Part shown: positions 24,826 through 33,196 of the stretch, one piece after another
Numbering within the stretch: position 1 is the first letter of the stretch
Layout of the letters: each line of letters opens with the position of its first letter
Origin: Microbulbifer sp. THAF38
GTDB lineage: Bacteria; Pseudomonadota; Gammaproteobacteria; Pseudomonadales; Cellvibrionaceae
DNA: 64,000 bases
Direction of reading: 5' to 3'
NCBI RefSeq assembly: GCF_009363535.1
Contig: NZ_CP045369.1
Span: 4,351,001 to 4,415,000, forward strand
Program-made: the position numbers and the translations under genes
Notes under the pieces: model-generated
Database searches by the model: none
Seen by the model: only the letters and a program-made list of their open reading frames with translations
Told to the model about the DNA's origin: nothing

Positions 24826-25350
24826 ATGGGACGCGTTCTCCAGCTGTTTATTTTCTCACTCGTCCTCGTGTTGAGCGTAGCGTCTCAAGCTCAGAAAGAG
24901 TCTTTTTCCGCTGAAAAGCTGGAAAATCTAAAGCGCGATGTCATTAAGTTAAACCGGGATTTGTTAATCCTGGAAGAGGACCTACTCTACCCGGCACAAA
25001 GCCAAGTGGCTTTTTATGTTTCTGTGGATATTGGCCACTATTTCCAGCTGGACGCAGTCAAATTACATATCGACAATAAACTCACGGCTAGCCACCTGTA
25101 TACCGAACATCAGCGCAATGCCCTTGTTCGCGGTGGTATTCAACCCCTGCACAAAGGCAACCTAAAGTCTGGTAACTACACCATTTCCGCATTCTTTACT
25201 GGCCTTGGGCCCCAAGGACGTGAGTATAAGCGGGGTGCTACTTTAGAGCTGGAAAAGACCGATGAGCCCGTTGTAATCGAGTTACGAATCTCAGATAAAA
25301 CCGGCAAGCAACAGCCGGACTTTGAACTCATTCAATGGCCCACGCCCTGA
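24826..25350 (+). CDS. Exported protein of unknown function heading the TPR/TonB-like cluster
   Basis: The preferred ATG is 24826 (MGRVLQL), with GAAAGG upstream; 174 residues. Signal peptide at about 1-21 (VASQAQK), a short coiled-coil-like segment (SAEKLENLKRDVIKLNRDLLILEEDLLYP), then a beta-rich domain with FYVSVDIGHYFQLDAVKLHIDNK and GLGPQGREYKRGATLELEK. It has no DNA-binding domain. It ends 6 nt before the first TPR gene, and the conserved-looking context suggests it is a periplasmic part of the same machine. Family function is unknown to me. Confidence 0.65.
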   Translation: MGRVLQLFIFSLVLVLSVASQAQKESFSAEKLENLKRDVIKLNRDLLILEEDLLYPAQSQVAFYVSVDIGHYFQLDAVKLHIDNKLTASHLYTEHQRNALVRGGIQPLHKGNLKSGNYTISAFFTGLGPQGREYKRGATLELEKTDEPVVIELRISDKTGKQQPDFELIQWPTP

Positions 25351-25356
25351 TTACCC

Positions 25357-27453
25357 ATGAGCTACCGGCCCCTCTCCCACATAATATCCCTCAGTGTCGC
25401 TTTGCTAGGTGCCAGTTTGCCTGCTTATGGCACCGAGACCGAAGTTACCTCGGAAGAAATAGCGCCTCAGGAAAAGACGCAATCCGAAGACAAAAAGTAT
25501 CGACAAGCTCAAGATATGTCTTACGGGGCAACCTTATATGAGTACTTTCAGGGCAATAACTTCGGTGCCCTTAGCACCCTGCTTGTCGCCAAACAACGTG
25601 ATTCAATTAAAGTTCACCGCGACAGTGCCGCGTTGATTGAAGGGGGAATCAGCCTCAGTTTTGGTCTGCATCGGCGCGCTGCCGAACTTTTTGAGTTACA
25701 ACTTCAAACCGGCAACCAAAATACAGATCCCAAACTGCACCAGGCAGCCTGGCTGAAGCTGGCAGAGCTGAACTATTTGCAGGGTGACTTTTCCCTGGCG
25801 GCAAAAAATCTGGAAAAGTCCGGAGCCATAGATTCCTCCACCCTTCCCCTTAACCTGGCCTTGCGCAGTGAAGAAATCTCCACAGCCCAGGAATTCCTTA
25901 AAAGAGCTAATCTGCCGCCGGCAGAGCGCCTACTTGGACACATCAATCTAGGCGCAGCCTTGGCCCGAAGAGGGGAGTTAGTTGCCGCCGCCGAGGAATA
26001 TCGCTTCGCAAGCACACTGGCAAATGAGCAGGATAAACCCTCAGAGGATATCCTGATACTCGCTGACAAAGCGCATATCGGCGCTGGCTACGCTCTGGCA
26101 TTATCAGAGCAGTTTACCCAGGCCCAAACTGAATTTTCCCAAGTGCGCCTGCACACCCCCTGGGCAACCAAAGCTCTGCTCGGGCTCGCCTGGTCTTCGA
26201 TCAACAGCGAGCAATACCAGAAGGGTGTAGATGCTCTGCGTTTTTTATTGGCAGAACACCAACACAGTCCCGCCGCACGAGAGGCCAGGGTCGCCCTGCC
26301 CTATGCCTATGAAAAGCAGACTGAGCGCAATAAAGCCCTAAACGCCTATAGTGATGCAGCCAAATATTTCGAGAGCACATTGCAGCAGCTGCAGCACTTA
26401 CAGCGGGCACTGTCTTCAGAACCGCTGGCGGACGCCAGTCAATTTAGCCAGTCACAACGCTACGGCTGGCTACAACTGGCTCAGGCCGCCCCCCTATTGC
26501 GGGATAACCAGCATTTTCTCTTGCCCATTTTACAGAGTGATCAATTCCAGCTACGCCTGTCAGAGCTGCGCGACCTGCAGCAGATGGATAGGGTACTCAA
26601 TGACTGGTCGCAAAAAATTCCACAATGGCATTCATTGATCGAAGAGCGTCACCAAAGGCGCTCCGGCATTATCAGGCAGTACCAGAGCGCTGAGTTTGAC
26701 CAGCAACTGCAAATCGCCAAGCAACACTACCGCAATCTCAACGATGCCCTGGCCCAAATAGAAGGGGAGCGTGACGCACTGACTCTGCTCGAAGCTACCG
26801 GCAACGGGGAGGGCGGAAATCACAGTGAGATATTCGAGATGCTGGAGATACTACAGGGCGCTGAGCAACGCTATCAACTACTGCGCAGTAACGGTAAAGG
26901 GTCCGACTACCAGGGCGAGACCCTGGCTAAAGCCCGTGGCATTTTATTGTGGCAAGCCAGCGAACAGTATCATCACCGCTTGTGGCAACAGCGCAAAACT
27001 CTGCAATTACTCGAAGCCAGCTTGCGCAATGGTGAGAAGCAGCTAGGTAAAACCACCGTAGAAGTGGGGCGCGCACCGCAATTGACCCAGCTTACAGAGC
27101 GTCTGGCTAGCACTGCGGCGCAATTATCCGGCCAACGCACAGCCATAGCCAAAACGGCTTCAGAGGTTGAGGCTGCCCTTCGCCGGGATATTATTGCTGA
27201 GCTGGGGCGAGAGCAATCGCGGATTCACGGTTACCAGGCCCATACCCGCCTCGCTATAGCGCGCTTACAGGATGCCTCCATGCTAGAGGCCGCCAGCCAG
27301 CCCCCGCCGGAGAACCCTGAAAAAAATACCCAGGTGGAAACGCAAGATGGCGAAAATACTCACGAAAAAGACAATGCCACAGTAGAGAAAATAACGGGGG
27401 AAAAGACCGCAGAAGCTCTATTGCCAGATAATGAAGGGGGGCAGAGTGAATAG
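25357..27453 (+). CDS. Exported TPR protein with coiled-coil C-terminus
   Basis: A 698-residue protein with a signal peptide (about 1-24, SLPAYGTE). Helical repeats of the TPR/Sel1-like kind fill about 60-330 (AAWLKLAELNYLQGDFSLAAKNLEKS, NLGAALARRGELVAAAEEYRFA, GYALALSEQFTQAQTEF). A long alpha-helical coiled-coil region follows (about 400-640, Gln/Arg/Leu-rich), and the tail is acidic and Glu/Thr-rich. It is likely a periplasmic scaffold. Its stop overlaps the start of the next TPR gene. In part type it resembles the TPR components of Myxococcus Glt-like machines; one-to-one orthology is not shown. Confidence 0.75.
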   Translation: MSYRPLSHIISLSVALLGASLPAYGTETEVTSEEIAPQEKTQSEDKKYRQAQDMSYGATLYEYFQGNNFGALSTLLVAKQRDSIKVHRDSAALIEGGISLSFGLHRRAAELFELQLQTGNQNTDPKLHQAAWLKLAELNYLQGDFSLAAKNLEKSGAIDSSTLPLNLALRSEEISTAQEFLKRANLPPAERLLGHINLGAALARRGELVAAAEEYRFASTLANEQDKPSEDILILADKAHIGAGYALALSEQFTQAQTEFSQVRLHTPWATKALLGLAWSSINSEQYQKGVDALRFLLAEHQHSPAAREARVALPYAYEKQTERNKALNAYSDAAKYFESTLQQLQHLQRALSSEPLADASQFSQSQRYGWLQLAQAAPLLRDNQHFLLPILQSDQFQLRLSELRDLQQMDRVLNDWSQKIPQWHSLIEERHQRRSGIIRQYQSAEFDQQLQIAKQHYRNLNDALAQIEGERDALTLLEATGNGEGGNHSEIFEMLEILQGAEQRYQLLRSNGKGSDYQGETLAKARGILLWQASEQYHHRLWQQRKTLQLLEASLRNGEKQLGKTTVEVGRAPQLTQLTERLASTAAQLSGQRTAIAKTASEVEAALRRDIIAELGREQSRIHGYQAHTRLAIARLQDASMLEAASQPPPENPEKNTQVETQDGENTHEKDNATVEKITGEKTAEALLPDNEGGQSE

Positions 27454-30313
27454 GTTTGGTTCCAGAAGCTTTTCCCCGCGCCTGCTCACTGCCGCTATCT
27501 GCTGTATCAGTACCGCCTGCAGTAATCAATCCGCACTGACACTTGCAGATCTGCCCACGGCCACGGCTGCCTCCATTGAAGAACCTGTATCAGCGCCTCC
27601 TGAGTTGATACCGGTTGATCTCGCCACTCTGGTGCAGAGCTATCAACGGGCACTGGCCAGCCAGCCAGACCCGCAGATTCGCGCACAGATTCGTTTGCGC
27701 CTGGCCGATCTGGAAATGGAGCGACTAGAGCAACATCAGGCGGATAACCCGGAAGTTTCAGTCGGTTTTGCCAGTGCGGTGCAGCACTACCAGACACTCG
27801 CCAAAGAGAGCCCCCGAGACGACTATATTCTCTATCGTCTGGCGCGAGCTCGTGCTATGGATGGCGAAATGCCAGGCGCACTGCAAGCACTGGAGCGCAT
27901 CGCCCAGGGCGCACCTGAGTCACCGTTTATGGGGGAGGTTTTATTCCGCCGAGGCGAAGCAGCTTTCAATCGCAAGGAGTATTCGGCAGCGGCACGGGAC
28001 TTCCACGCATTGCTGGAGAAGGGCGAAAGCCCATTTTCCGATAATGCCCGCTATATGCTCGCCTGGTCAGAGTTTAAATCCAGCGATTACCGCCGTTCCA
28101 CGGAGATATTTCTCGAGTCTCTGGATATTCTGCAGCAGCGTGCCAGCGAAGCAGAATTACCTCTGGGCCAGAAGCGCCTGCGCGAGGATAGCCTTCGTGG
28201 CCTGGCCCTGAATTTTAGTTACCTGGGCGGTGCCGAAGCTATCGAGTCCTTTAATCCCGATGGCAAACCACGAGGTTATCAGCACCTGCTGTACAGCGCT
28301 CTGGGCAATTGGTATCGAGAGAAAGAGTTATTCCGCAACAGCGCGGATACCTATCTGGCTTTTGTTAAGCACTACCCCAATAGCACTGATGCGCCATCAT
28401 TACATTTGCAAGCTATTGAAACACTGCAAAATGGCGGCTTACACGATGAGGTGCTTCCAACCAAGCGGGAATTTGTACAGCGCTATGGTATTCGCAGTGA
28501 GTATTGGCAGCAGGCAGAGGCAAGTCAGCGCGAAGCCCTGGCACAATCACTGCGCCCCTGGCTTGAAGAGTTAGCCCAATTTGACCACGCGCGCGCGCAG
28601 GAACTTGCTCAGCTAGCAAGCAAGGCACCGGCTAATAAAAGTAAACAAAAACAGCAGCTCAAAGCTCAGTCTCGCAAAGCTTACCTAGCGGCAGCGGAAC
28701 TCTACCGGCAGTTTTCACAGACGTTTCCACAGGACCCCCGCACTCCACCAATGGTCTTCCTGATGGCCGAATGTCTCGAGCAGGCTGGCGACTACGCTGG
28801 AGCCTGGCGCGCATACAGCCAGGTAGCCTGGGAATACCAAGACAAGAAGCATGGTGCGGAGGCTGGTTATGCAGCCATTCTTAGCTCTGCACAAGTGCAT
28901 AAAGAAACACCGGACCAGGATGCCGAGCAAAAAATCCTGTGGCTGGATCGCAACATTGAGGCCAGCCTTAAATTTACCCAGAGCTGGCCACAGGATAAAA
29001 GAGCCTTACCAGTACAACTATCTGCCGCAGATAAGCTGCTACAACAGTCACGTTTTGCCGAGGCTATTGCCGCTGCACAAGCTGCAGATCAGTGGCAGCC
29101 ACCAGCGAATAAGGCTCAGCAATTAAATATCGCGATGATCCTGGCTCACAGTCACTTTTCATTGAAAGATTATATGGCTGCGGAAGAAGCCTATACCCGT
29201 GCGCTGAATATACAGCCTAAGGACAGCCATTTGCGCGAGGACACACGCAAGCAACTTCAACTTTCCATCTATAGGCAGGCAGAGTTGGCACTTGCGCAAC
29301 CAGCACTCACCGAGGATGGCAGAGAGATTCCCAGTGAGGAGGCGTTGCACCACCTGCTGCGAATCAGGGAGAGTGGACGCAGCGAAATTGCAGCCACCGC
29401 CCAGTATGACGCGATCAATTACCTGATGGAATTACAGCAGTGGCAGCGTGCCAGTGCTGAACTTGCAGACTTCCGGAGTTTCTATCCTGCACATCAGCTG
29501 GCACCTACCCTCGCCGCCAAGGCAGTAGTTATTTTTGAAGCCTTGAAAATGCCTGCCGCTGCAGCCGGCGAATTACTGCAACTTGCACAAAATGATCCCG
29601 ACCGAGAAGTACGTCGCCAATCCTTATTCCTCGCGGCGGAAAGCTTGCAAAAAGCAGGTGAGTATCAAGGTGCCATTGAGAGTTACCGTAACTACAACAA
29701 GCTCTGGCCAAAGCCCGCTGAACAACGTCTGGAAGCGCAATATCAGTTAGTGCAACTGTACGCGCAAACCAATCAACCTAATAAACAGAATTATTGGCTA
29801 CAGCAATTAGCAAAAAATTCAGAAAAATCCCCTCGGGGCCGCTACCTGTCCGCCTATTCCCAAAGCGCATTGGCAGAGCAGAGCTATGAAAAATTCGCTT
29901 CATTAAAATTGCACCTGCCGCTAAAAACCAGTCTCGCCAATAAAAGGCGCGCGATGAAAACCACCGTGGCCGATTATCGCAAGGTTCTCGAGCTGGAAAT
30001 TGCGGAATTCACCACCCAGGCCAATTTCCGTTTAGCTGAAGTTTATCGACAGCTCAGCCATGACCTGATGGAATCTCAGCGCCCCAAAAACCTGAATGAC
30101 CTTGAGTTAGAGCAGTACGAAATCCTACTCGAAGAGCAAGCCTTCCCTTTCGAGGAGAAGGCGATAGAGCTGCATCAGGCCAATATTCAGCGCACCAGTG
30201 ATGGAATTTACGACGACTGGGTCAAACGTAGTTTTGCCTCCCTCGGCGAACTGTTACCCGCACGCTACAAAAAACCGGAAGCAACCCTGGAGTGGAGCCA
30301 TGCACTGCATTGA
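27446..30313 (+). CDS. Large TPR lipoprotein
   Basis: Starts are ambiguous: GTG at 27446 with a GGGGGG-containing ribosome site overlaps the previous stop by 8 nt, and an ATG at 27431 gives 960 residues. From the GTG it is 955 residues. The signal peptide carries a lipobox-like ISTACS, so it is probably a lipoprotein. Many TPR units cover the protein (FRRGEAAFNRKEYSAAARDFHALL, SADTYLAFVKHYPNS, LAECLEQAGDYAGAWRAYSQ, MAAEEAYTRALNIQP, AAESLQKAGEYQGAIESYRNY). It is likely a periplasmic assembly scaffold of the energised complex downstream. Confidence 0.78.
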   Translation: MNRFGSRSFSPRLLTAAICCISTACSNQSALTLADLPTATAASIEEPVSAPPELIPVDLATLVQSYQRALASQPDPQIRAQIRLRLADLEMERLEQHQADNPEVSVGFASAVQHYQTLAKESPRDDYILYRLARARAMDGEMPGALQALERIAQGAPESPFMGEVLFRRGEAAFNRKEYSAAARDFHALLEKGESPFSDNARYMLAWSEFKSSDYRRSTEIFLESLDILQQRASEAELPLGQKRLREDSLRGLALNFSYLGGAEAIESFNPDGKPRGYQHLLYSALGNWYREKELFRNSADTYLAFVKHYPNSTDAPSLHLQAIETLQNGGLHDEVLPTKREFVQRYGIRSEYWQQAEASQREALAQSLRPWLEELAQFDHARAQELAQLASKAPANKSKQKQQLKAQSRKAYLAAAELYRQFSQTFPQDPRTPPMVFLMAECLEQAGDYAGAWRAYSQVAWEYQDKKHGAEAGYAAILSSAQVHKETPDQDAEQKILWLDRNIEASLKFTQSWPQDKRALPVQLSAADKLLQQSRFAEAIAAAQAADQWQPPANKAQQLNIAMILAHSHFSLKDYMAAEEAYTRALNIQPKDSHLREDTRKQLQLSIYRQAELALAQPALTEDGREIPSEEALHHLLRIRESGRSEIAATAQYDAINYLMELQQWQRASAELADFRSFYPAHQLAPTLAAKAVVIFEALKMPAAAAGELLQLAQNDPDREVRRQSLFLAAESLQKAGEYQGAIESYRNYNKLWPKPAEQRLEAQYQLVQLYAQTNQPNKQNYWLQQLAKNSEKSPRGRYLSAYSQSALAEQSYEKFASLKLHLPLKTSLANKRRAMKTTVADYRKVLELEIAEFTTQANFRLAEVYRQLSHDLMESQRPKNLNDLELEQYEILLEEQAFPFEEKAIELHQANIQRTSDGIYDDWVKRSFASLGELLPARYKKPEATLEWSHALH

Positions 30314-30950
30314 TTTGCGCAATTGCCCCAGTGGTATCTTTCGCTTCACAGCAGCACTACTGATTCTGGCGACCCTCAGCGCCTGTGGCAGCCTTCCGTT
30401 GGGTAAAAATGCTCAGCCGAAGGACGCCTCAATTGAAAATGAAGTTACGGAAAATCCTTATTTGGCGAATGCCAAGCGGGTTCCCAAAGAGGCCAGCGTC
30501 GCTATGGCCCAGGCACACGAGAGCTTTAACAACGGAGATAGCTCAACCGCAGTGCAGCAGCTACAGCAGGTCATTGAACGCTGGCCAGAACTCTCTGGCC
30601 CCTGGCTAAACCTCGGGATAGTACAGCAAAAAAGTGAACAGGCTGAGAATGCGGAAAATAGCTTTCGCAAGGCAATTGAGGCCAATGACAGTAATGTATT
30701 TGCCTGGAATCAGTTGGCTGCCCTACTACGCGACGCAGGCCGTTTCGAAGAGGCCGAACAGTGCTACCTGCAGGCGCTAAACCTTTGGCCCGACTTTAGC
30801 GATGCGCACCGCAACCTGGGTATTCTCTATGACCTCTATCTAAACAGGCCGGAAGAGGCATTACAGCAATACCGTTTGGCCCAGAGCAGTCGTGAACAAG
30901 AAGACAAATTACTCGGCGCTTGGATATTGGAACTGGAGCGTAGACTCTGA
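30300..30950 (+). CDS. Short TPR lipoprotein
   Basis: The start at ATG 30300 is preceded by GGAG and overlaps the previous gene's end by 14 nt; 216 residues. The signal peptide ends in lipobox ATLSACGS. About four TPR units follow (MAQAHESFNNGDSSTAVQQLQQVIERWP, PWLNLGIVQQKSEQAENAENSFRKAIE, AWNQLAALLRDAGRFEEAEQCYLQAL, DAHRNLGILYDLYLNRPEEALQQYRLA). It resembles outer-membrane PilF/GltE-like TPR lipoproteins that help assemble envelope complexes; this is analogy only. Confidence 0.78.
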   Translation: MHCIDLRNCPSGIFRFTAALLILATLSACGSLPLGKNAQPKDASIENEVTENPYLANAKRVPKEASVAMAQAHESFNNGDSSTAVQQLQQVIERWPELSGPWLNLGIVQQKSEQAENAENSFRKAIEANDSNVFAWNQLAALLRDAGRFEEAEQCYLQALNLWPDFSDAHRNLGILYDLYLNRPEEALQQYRLAQSSREQEDKLLGAWILELERRL

Positions 30951-31228
30951 TGCGAGATAAATTAATTATTCTAATGTCCGTAATATGCACCGGCTTCACC
31001 GCCCGTGCAGAAGAAATTACCACACTGGAATCCACGGTAATTGGCAGTCAGGAACAGCCCAAGGTGCTGTATATCATTCCTTGGAAGCAAGCCGACAGCC
31101 TGCAGCGCCTTGATAGTTCTCTAGCCCAAAATTTTAATACCGTTTTCAAGCACCAGGAGCTCTCAGAACTCAAACGGGAAATTCAACTGCTTAGTGCCAA
31201 GCCGGTTGTTGAAGAAAAAAATGAATAG
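30950..31228 (+). CDS. Small exported protein of unknown function
   Basis: A 92-residue protein whose ATG shares a base with the preceding TGA (TGATG), showing translational coupling. Signal peptide at about 1-20 (TGFTARAEE). The mature part includes VLYIIPWKQADSLQRLDSSLAQNFN and a polar, helical, charged end. I do not recognise the family. Its place as the last gene of the TPR run suggests an accessory periplasmic component. Confidence 0.6.
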   Translation: MRDKLIILMSVICTGFTARAEEITTLESTVIGSQEQPKVLYIIPWKQADSLQRLDSSLAQNFNTVFKHQELSELKREIQLLSAKPVVEEKNE

Positions 31229-31248
31229 AAAAAATAATGATACTCATC

Positions 31249-31281
31249 AAGCACCACAAACTAATGTAATCGTGCTTTTTT
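31249..31281 (+). terminator. Possible weak terminator before the ExbB gene
   Basis: A 6-bp stem AAGCAC / GTGCTT with a 17-nt loop, running into six T. It lies 20 nt after the small exported gene. If real, exbB-exbD-exbD-tonB would form a separate transcript from a promoter in 31282-31464. Confidence 0.35.
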
Positions 31282-31464
31282 GCTGAAATTCAGCACTCCA
31301 GTGGAGCAGGGATAAGCCACCGCAGGTATTTCACTTATCAGGAATTTATTGTAGAGCCCTCATCTGGCTCCACAATATTCATCATCATGCCCAATGTCCA
31401 TGGAATGGCCGTTTGGCAAAAAAATATCGCTAATTAAACACTTACTTCTGTGGAGACACTTATC

Positions 31465-32133
31465 ATGGAATTTACTCAGGCGTTATTGCGCTTTTTCCAG
31501 AATGGCGGCCCTTTTATGTACCCTATTGCCCTGGTGCTGGTTATCGGCCTCGCTATGGTAGTGGAACGCTGGATTTTTCTTTCCCGCGCTAAGAGCGCCA
31601 ATCGCCGCGCTTATCTGCAGGTATTACCGCTACTGCAAAAACGCAGTTATCAAAATGTATTACAACTGGCCCGGGACAACGATGCTGCGATGGGTCGCAT
31701 TGCCGCCGCCGGTATTAATACCCTGCAATTCGCCAAGCGCGAGGAAAATATTGCATTGGCAATCGAAGAGGGCATCCTCGAAGCGGTACCGCGCTTGGAA
31801 AAGCGCACCAACTACCTGGCTACCCTGGCCAATATTGCTACCCTACTCGGTTTGTTAGGCACCATTATGGGCCTTATCGCAGCGTTCACCGCTGTAGCTG
31901 CTGCCGACCCTGCGGAAAAAGCTACTATGTTGTCTACCAGTATCTCAGTAGCAATGAATACCACCGCTTTCGGGCTTATCTCTGCGATTCCCCTTCTGCT
32001 ATTTAATTCCATGCTACAAAACAAGACCAATGAGATTGTAGATAGCCTGCAGATGGCCGGAGTCAAGTTCCTAAACCTGTTGACTATGGGCCGCCCACAA
32101 AAAACGGAACAGCAGCGCGCAGTGAATGCCTGA
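31465..32133 (+). CDS. ExbB/TolQ/MotA-family proton channel protein
   Basis: The ATG at 31465 is taken (an in-frame GTG at 31450 is weaker); 222 residues. Three membrane helices: about 14-33 (FMYPIALVLVIGLAMVVERW), 114-138 (NIATLLGLLGTIMGLIAAF) and 155-180 (SISVAMNTTAFGLISAIPLLLF). The TLLGLLGTIMGLI and NTTAFGL motifs are the classic ExbB/TolQ signature. With ExbD-type partners it forms a pmf-driven stator in the inner membrane that energises a TonB- or Agl-like transducer. The next gene starts 11 nt later. Confidence 0.92.
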   Translation: MEFTQALLRFFQNGGPFMYPIALVLVIGLAMVVERWIFLSRAKSANRRAYLQVLPLLQKRSYQNVLQLARDNDAAMGRIAAAGINTLQFAKREENIALAIEEGILEAVPRLEKRTNYLATLANIATLLGLLGTIMGLIAAFTAVAAADPAEKATMLSTSISVAMNTTAFGLISAIPLLLFNSMLQNKTNEIVDSLQMAGVKFLNLLTMGRPQKTEQQRAVNA

Positions 32134-32144
32134 GGGCTCTCGCC

Positions 32145-32672
32145 ATGTTGAAATTAAATATTCGTCGCCGTGGACACGAGGAAGCAGAGCTGGACATCAC
32201 CTCTTTTATGAGCCTGATGACTATCCTGGTTCCTGTACTGCTGCTCAATATGGTGTTTTCCCATATCTCAGTTTTAAAACTCAATCTTCCTGGTATCAGT
32301 GATGGAAGCATTAGTGCAACTGAACAGGAAAATCGGCAGTTGGAACTGGTATTACGCACCGCACATGTTGATATCAATTACCCGGCCGGGCAACTAGTCA
32401 GGCGAGTGGAGAATACCGATGGTGAGCCAGATATGGAAACGGTTTCCCTGATATTGCAGCAGATAAAGCGTAGCTTAAGGGAAAAATCCATCGAGAAAGA
32501 CGACTTGGTTATTCTCTCGGAAAAAGGTACACCCTATAAAACCCTGGTGGCAGCAATGGATACCGCACGCAGTTATCGAGCAGTAGTTGCCGCATCAGTC
32601 GTCGATGCCGAGTTGTTCCCACAAATTTCCCTGGGCGATGCCCCCCAGCAAACAACCGTAGTGGGGAAATAA
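32145..32672 (+). CDS. ExbD/TolR-family protein lacking the channel Asp
   Basis: A 175-residue protein with a short basic cytoplasmic N-terminus, one membrane helix at about 20-45 and a periplasmic domain. In the helix, where ExbD/TolR proteins carry the proton-binding Asp (as in FID-V or LMD-I), this protein reads ITSFMSLMTILV, with Ser23 at that position. The second ExbD downstream keeps the Asp. It may be a structural subunit in a heteromeric stator. The periplasmic part (about 80-175) is longer than usual and contains LREKSIEKDDLVILSEKGTPYKTLVAAMDTARSY, a normal ExbD periplasmic fold pattern. Confidence 0.85.
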   Translation: MLKLNIRRRGHEEAELDITSFMSLMTILVPVLLLNMVFSHISVLKLNLPGISDGSISATEQENRQLELVLRTAHVDINYPAGQLVRRVENTDGEPDMETVSLILQQIKRSLREKSIEKDDLVILSEKGTPYKTLVAAMDTARSYRAVVAASVVDAELFPQISLGDAPQQTTVVGK

Positions 32673-32673
32673 A

Positions 32674-33195
32674 ATGATGCTTAACGCAGCCGCCAAATTA
32701 CAGGAGCGGCGTCAGCGACAGAAACGACAGCAATCGAAGCTCAATCTGGTTTCTCTAATGGACATTTTCACCATTCTGGTATTTTTCCTATTGGTGAACT
32801 CCACTAGCGATGTACAGGTTTTACAAACAGACAAAACCATCAAGCTACCCAAGTCTACTTCTCAGCAAAAGCCGGAAGTTACTACCGTCGTGAGGGTGAA
32901 TAACCAGCAACTATTCGTTGGTGATCGCATGATCGTCAGCATTAACGATATTGACGCTGGTAAGGAAAATATCGAGCCCCTCTTGAAGGAACTGGAGTAC
33001 CGCGCCGAACGCGCCGGTGAGCTCAGCAACGAGCAAAAGCAAAGGGGACGCTCGGTTACCATTATGGGCGACGAGCAGGTTCCCTATGAGTTGCTCAAAC
33101 AGATTATGCAGACCTGCGCCCAGGCAGATTACCGCGATATCTCTTTTGCTGTGGAGCAGACAGCACCAATAGATCCCGCGGGGGTGGAAAGCTGA
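32674..33195 (+). CDS. ExbD/TolR-family protein with conserved channel Asp
   Basis: A 173-residue protein starting at an ATG-ATG pair, 1 nt after the first ExbD gene. A very basic N-terminus (RRQRQKRQQSK) is followed by the single helix LNLVSLMDIFTILVFFLLV, with Asp30 in the position that carries protons in ExbD/TolR/MotB-like stators. The periplasmic domain (about 65-165) contains RGRSVTIMGDEQVPYELLKQIMQTCAQADYRDISFAVEQ, a typical ExbD periplasmic fold. Together with ExbB it should form the pmf-using stator. Confidence 0.9.
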   Translation: MMLNAAAKLQERRQRQKRQQSKLNLVSLMDIFTILVFFLLVNSTSDVQVLQTDKTIKLPKSTSQQKPEVTTVVRVNNQQLFVGDRMIVSINDIDAGKENIEPLLKELEYRAERAGELSNEQKQRGRSVTIMGDEQVPYELLKQIMQTCAQADYRDISFAVEQTAPIDPAGVES

Positions 33196-33196
33196 T

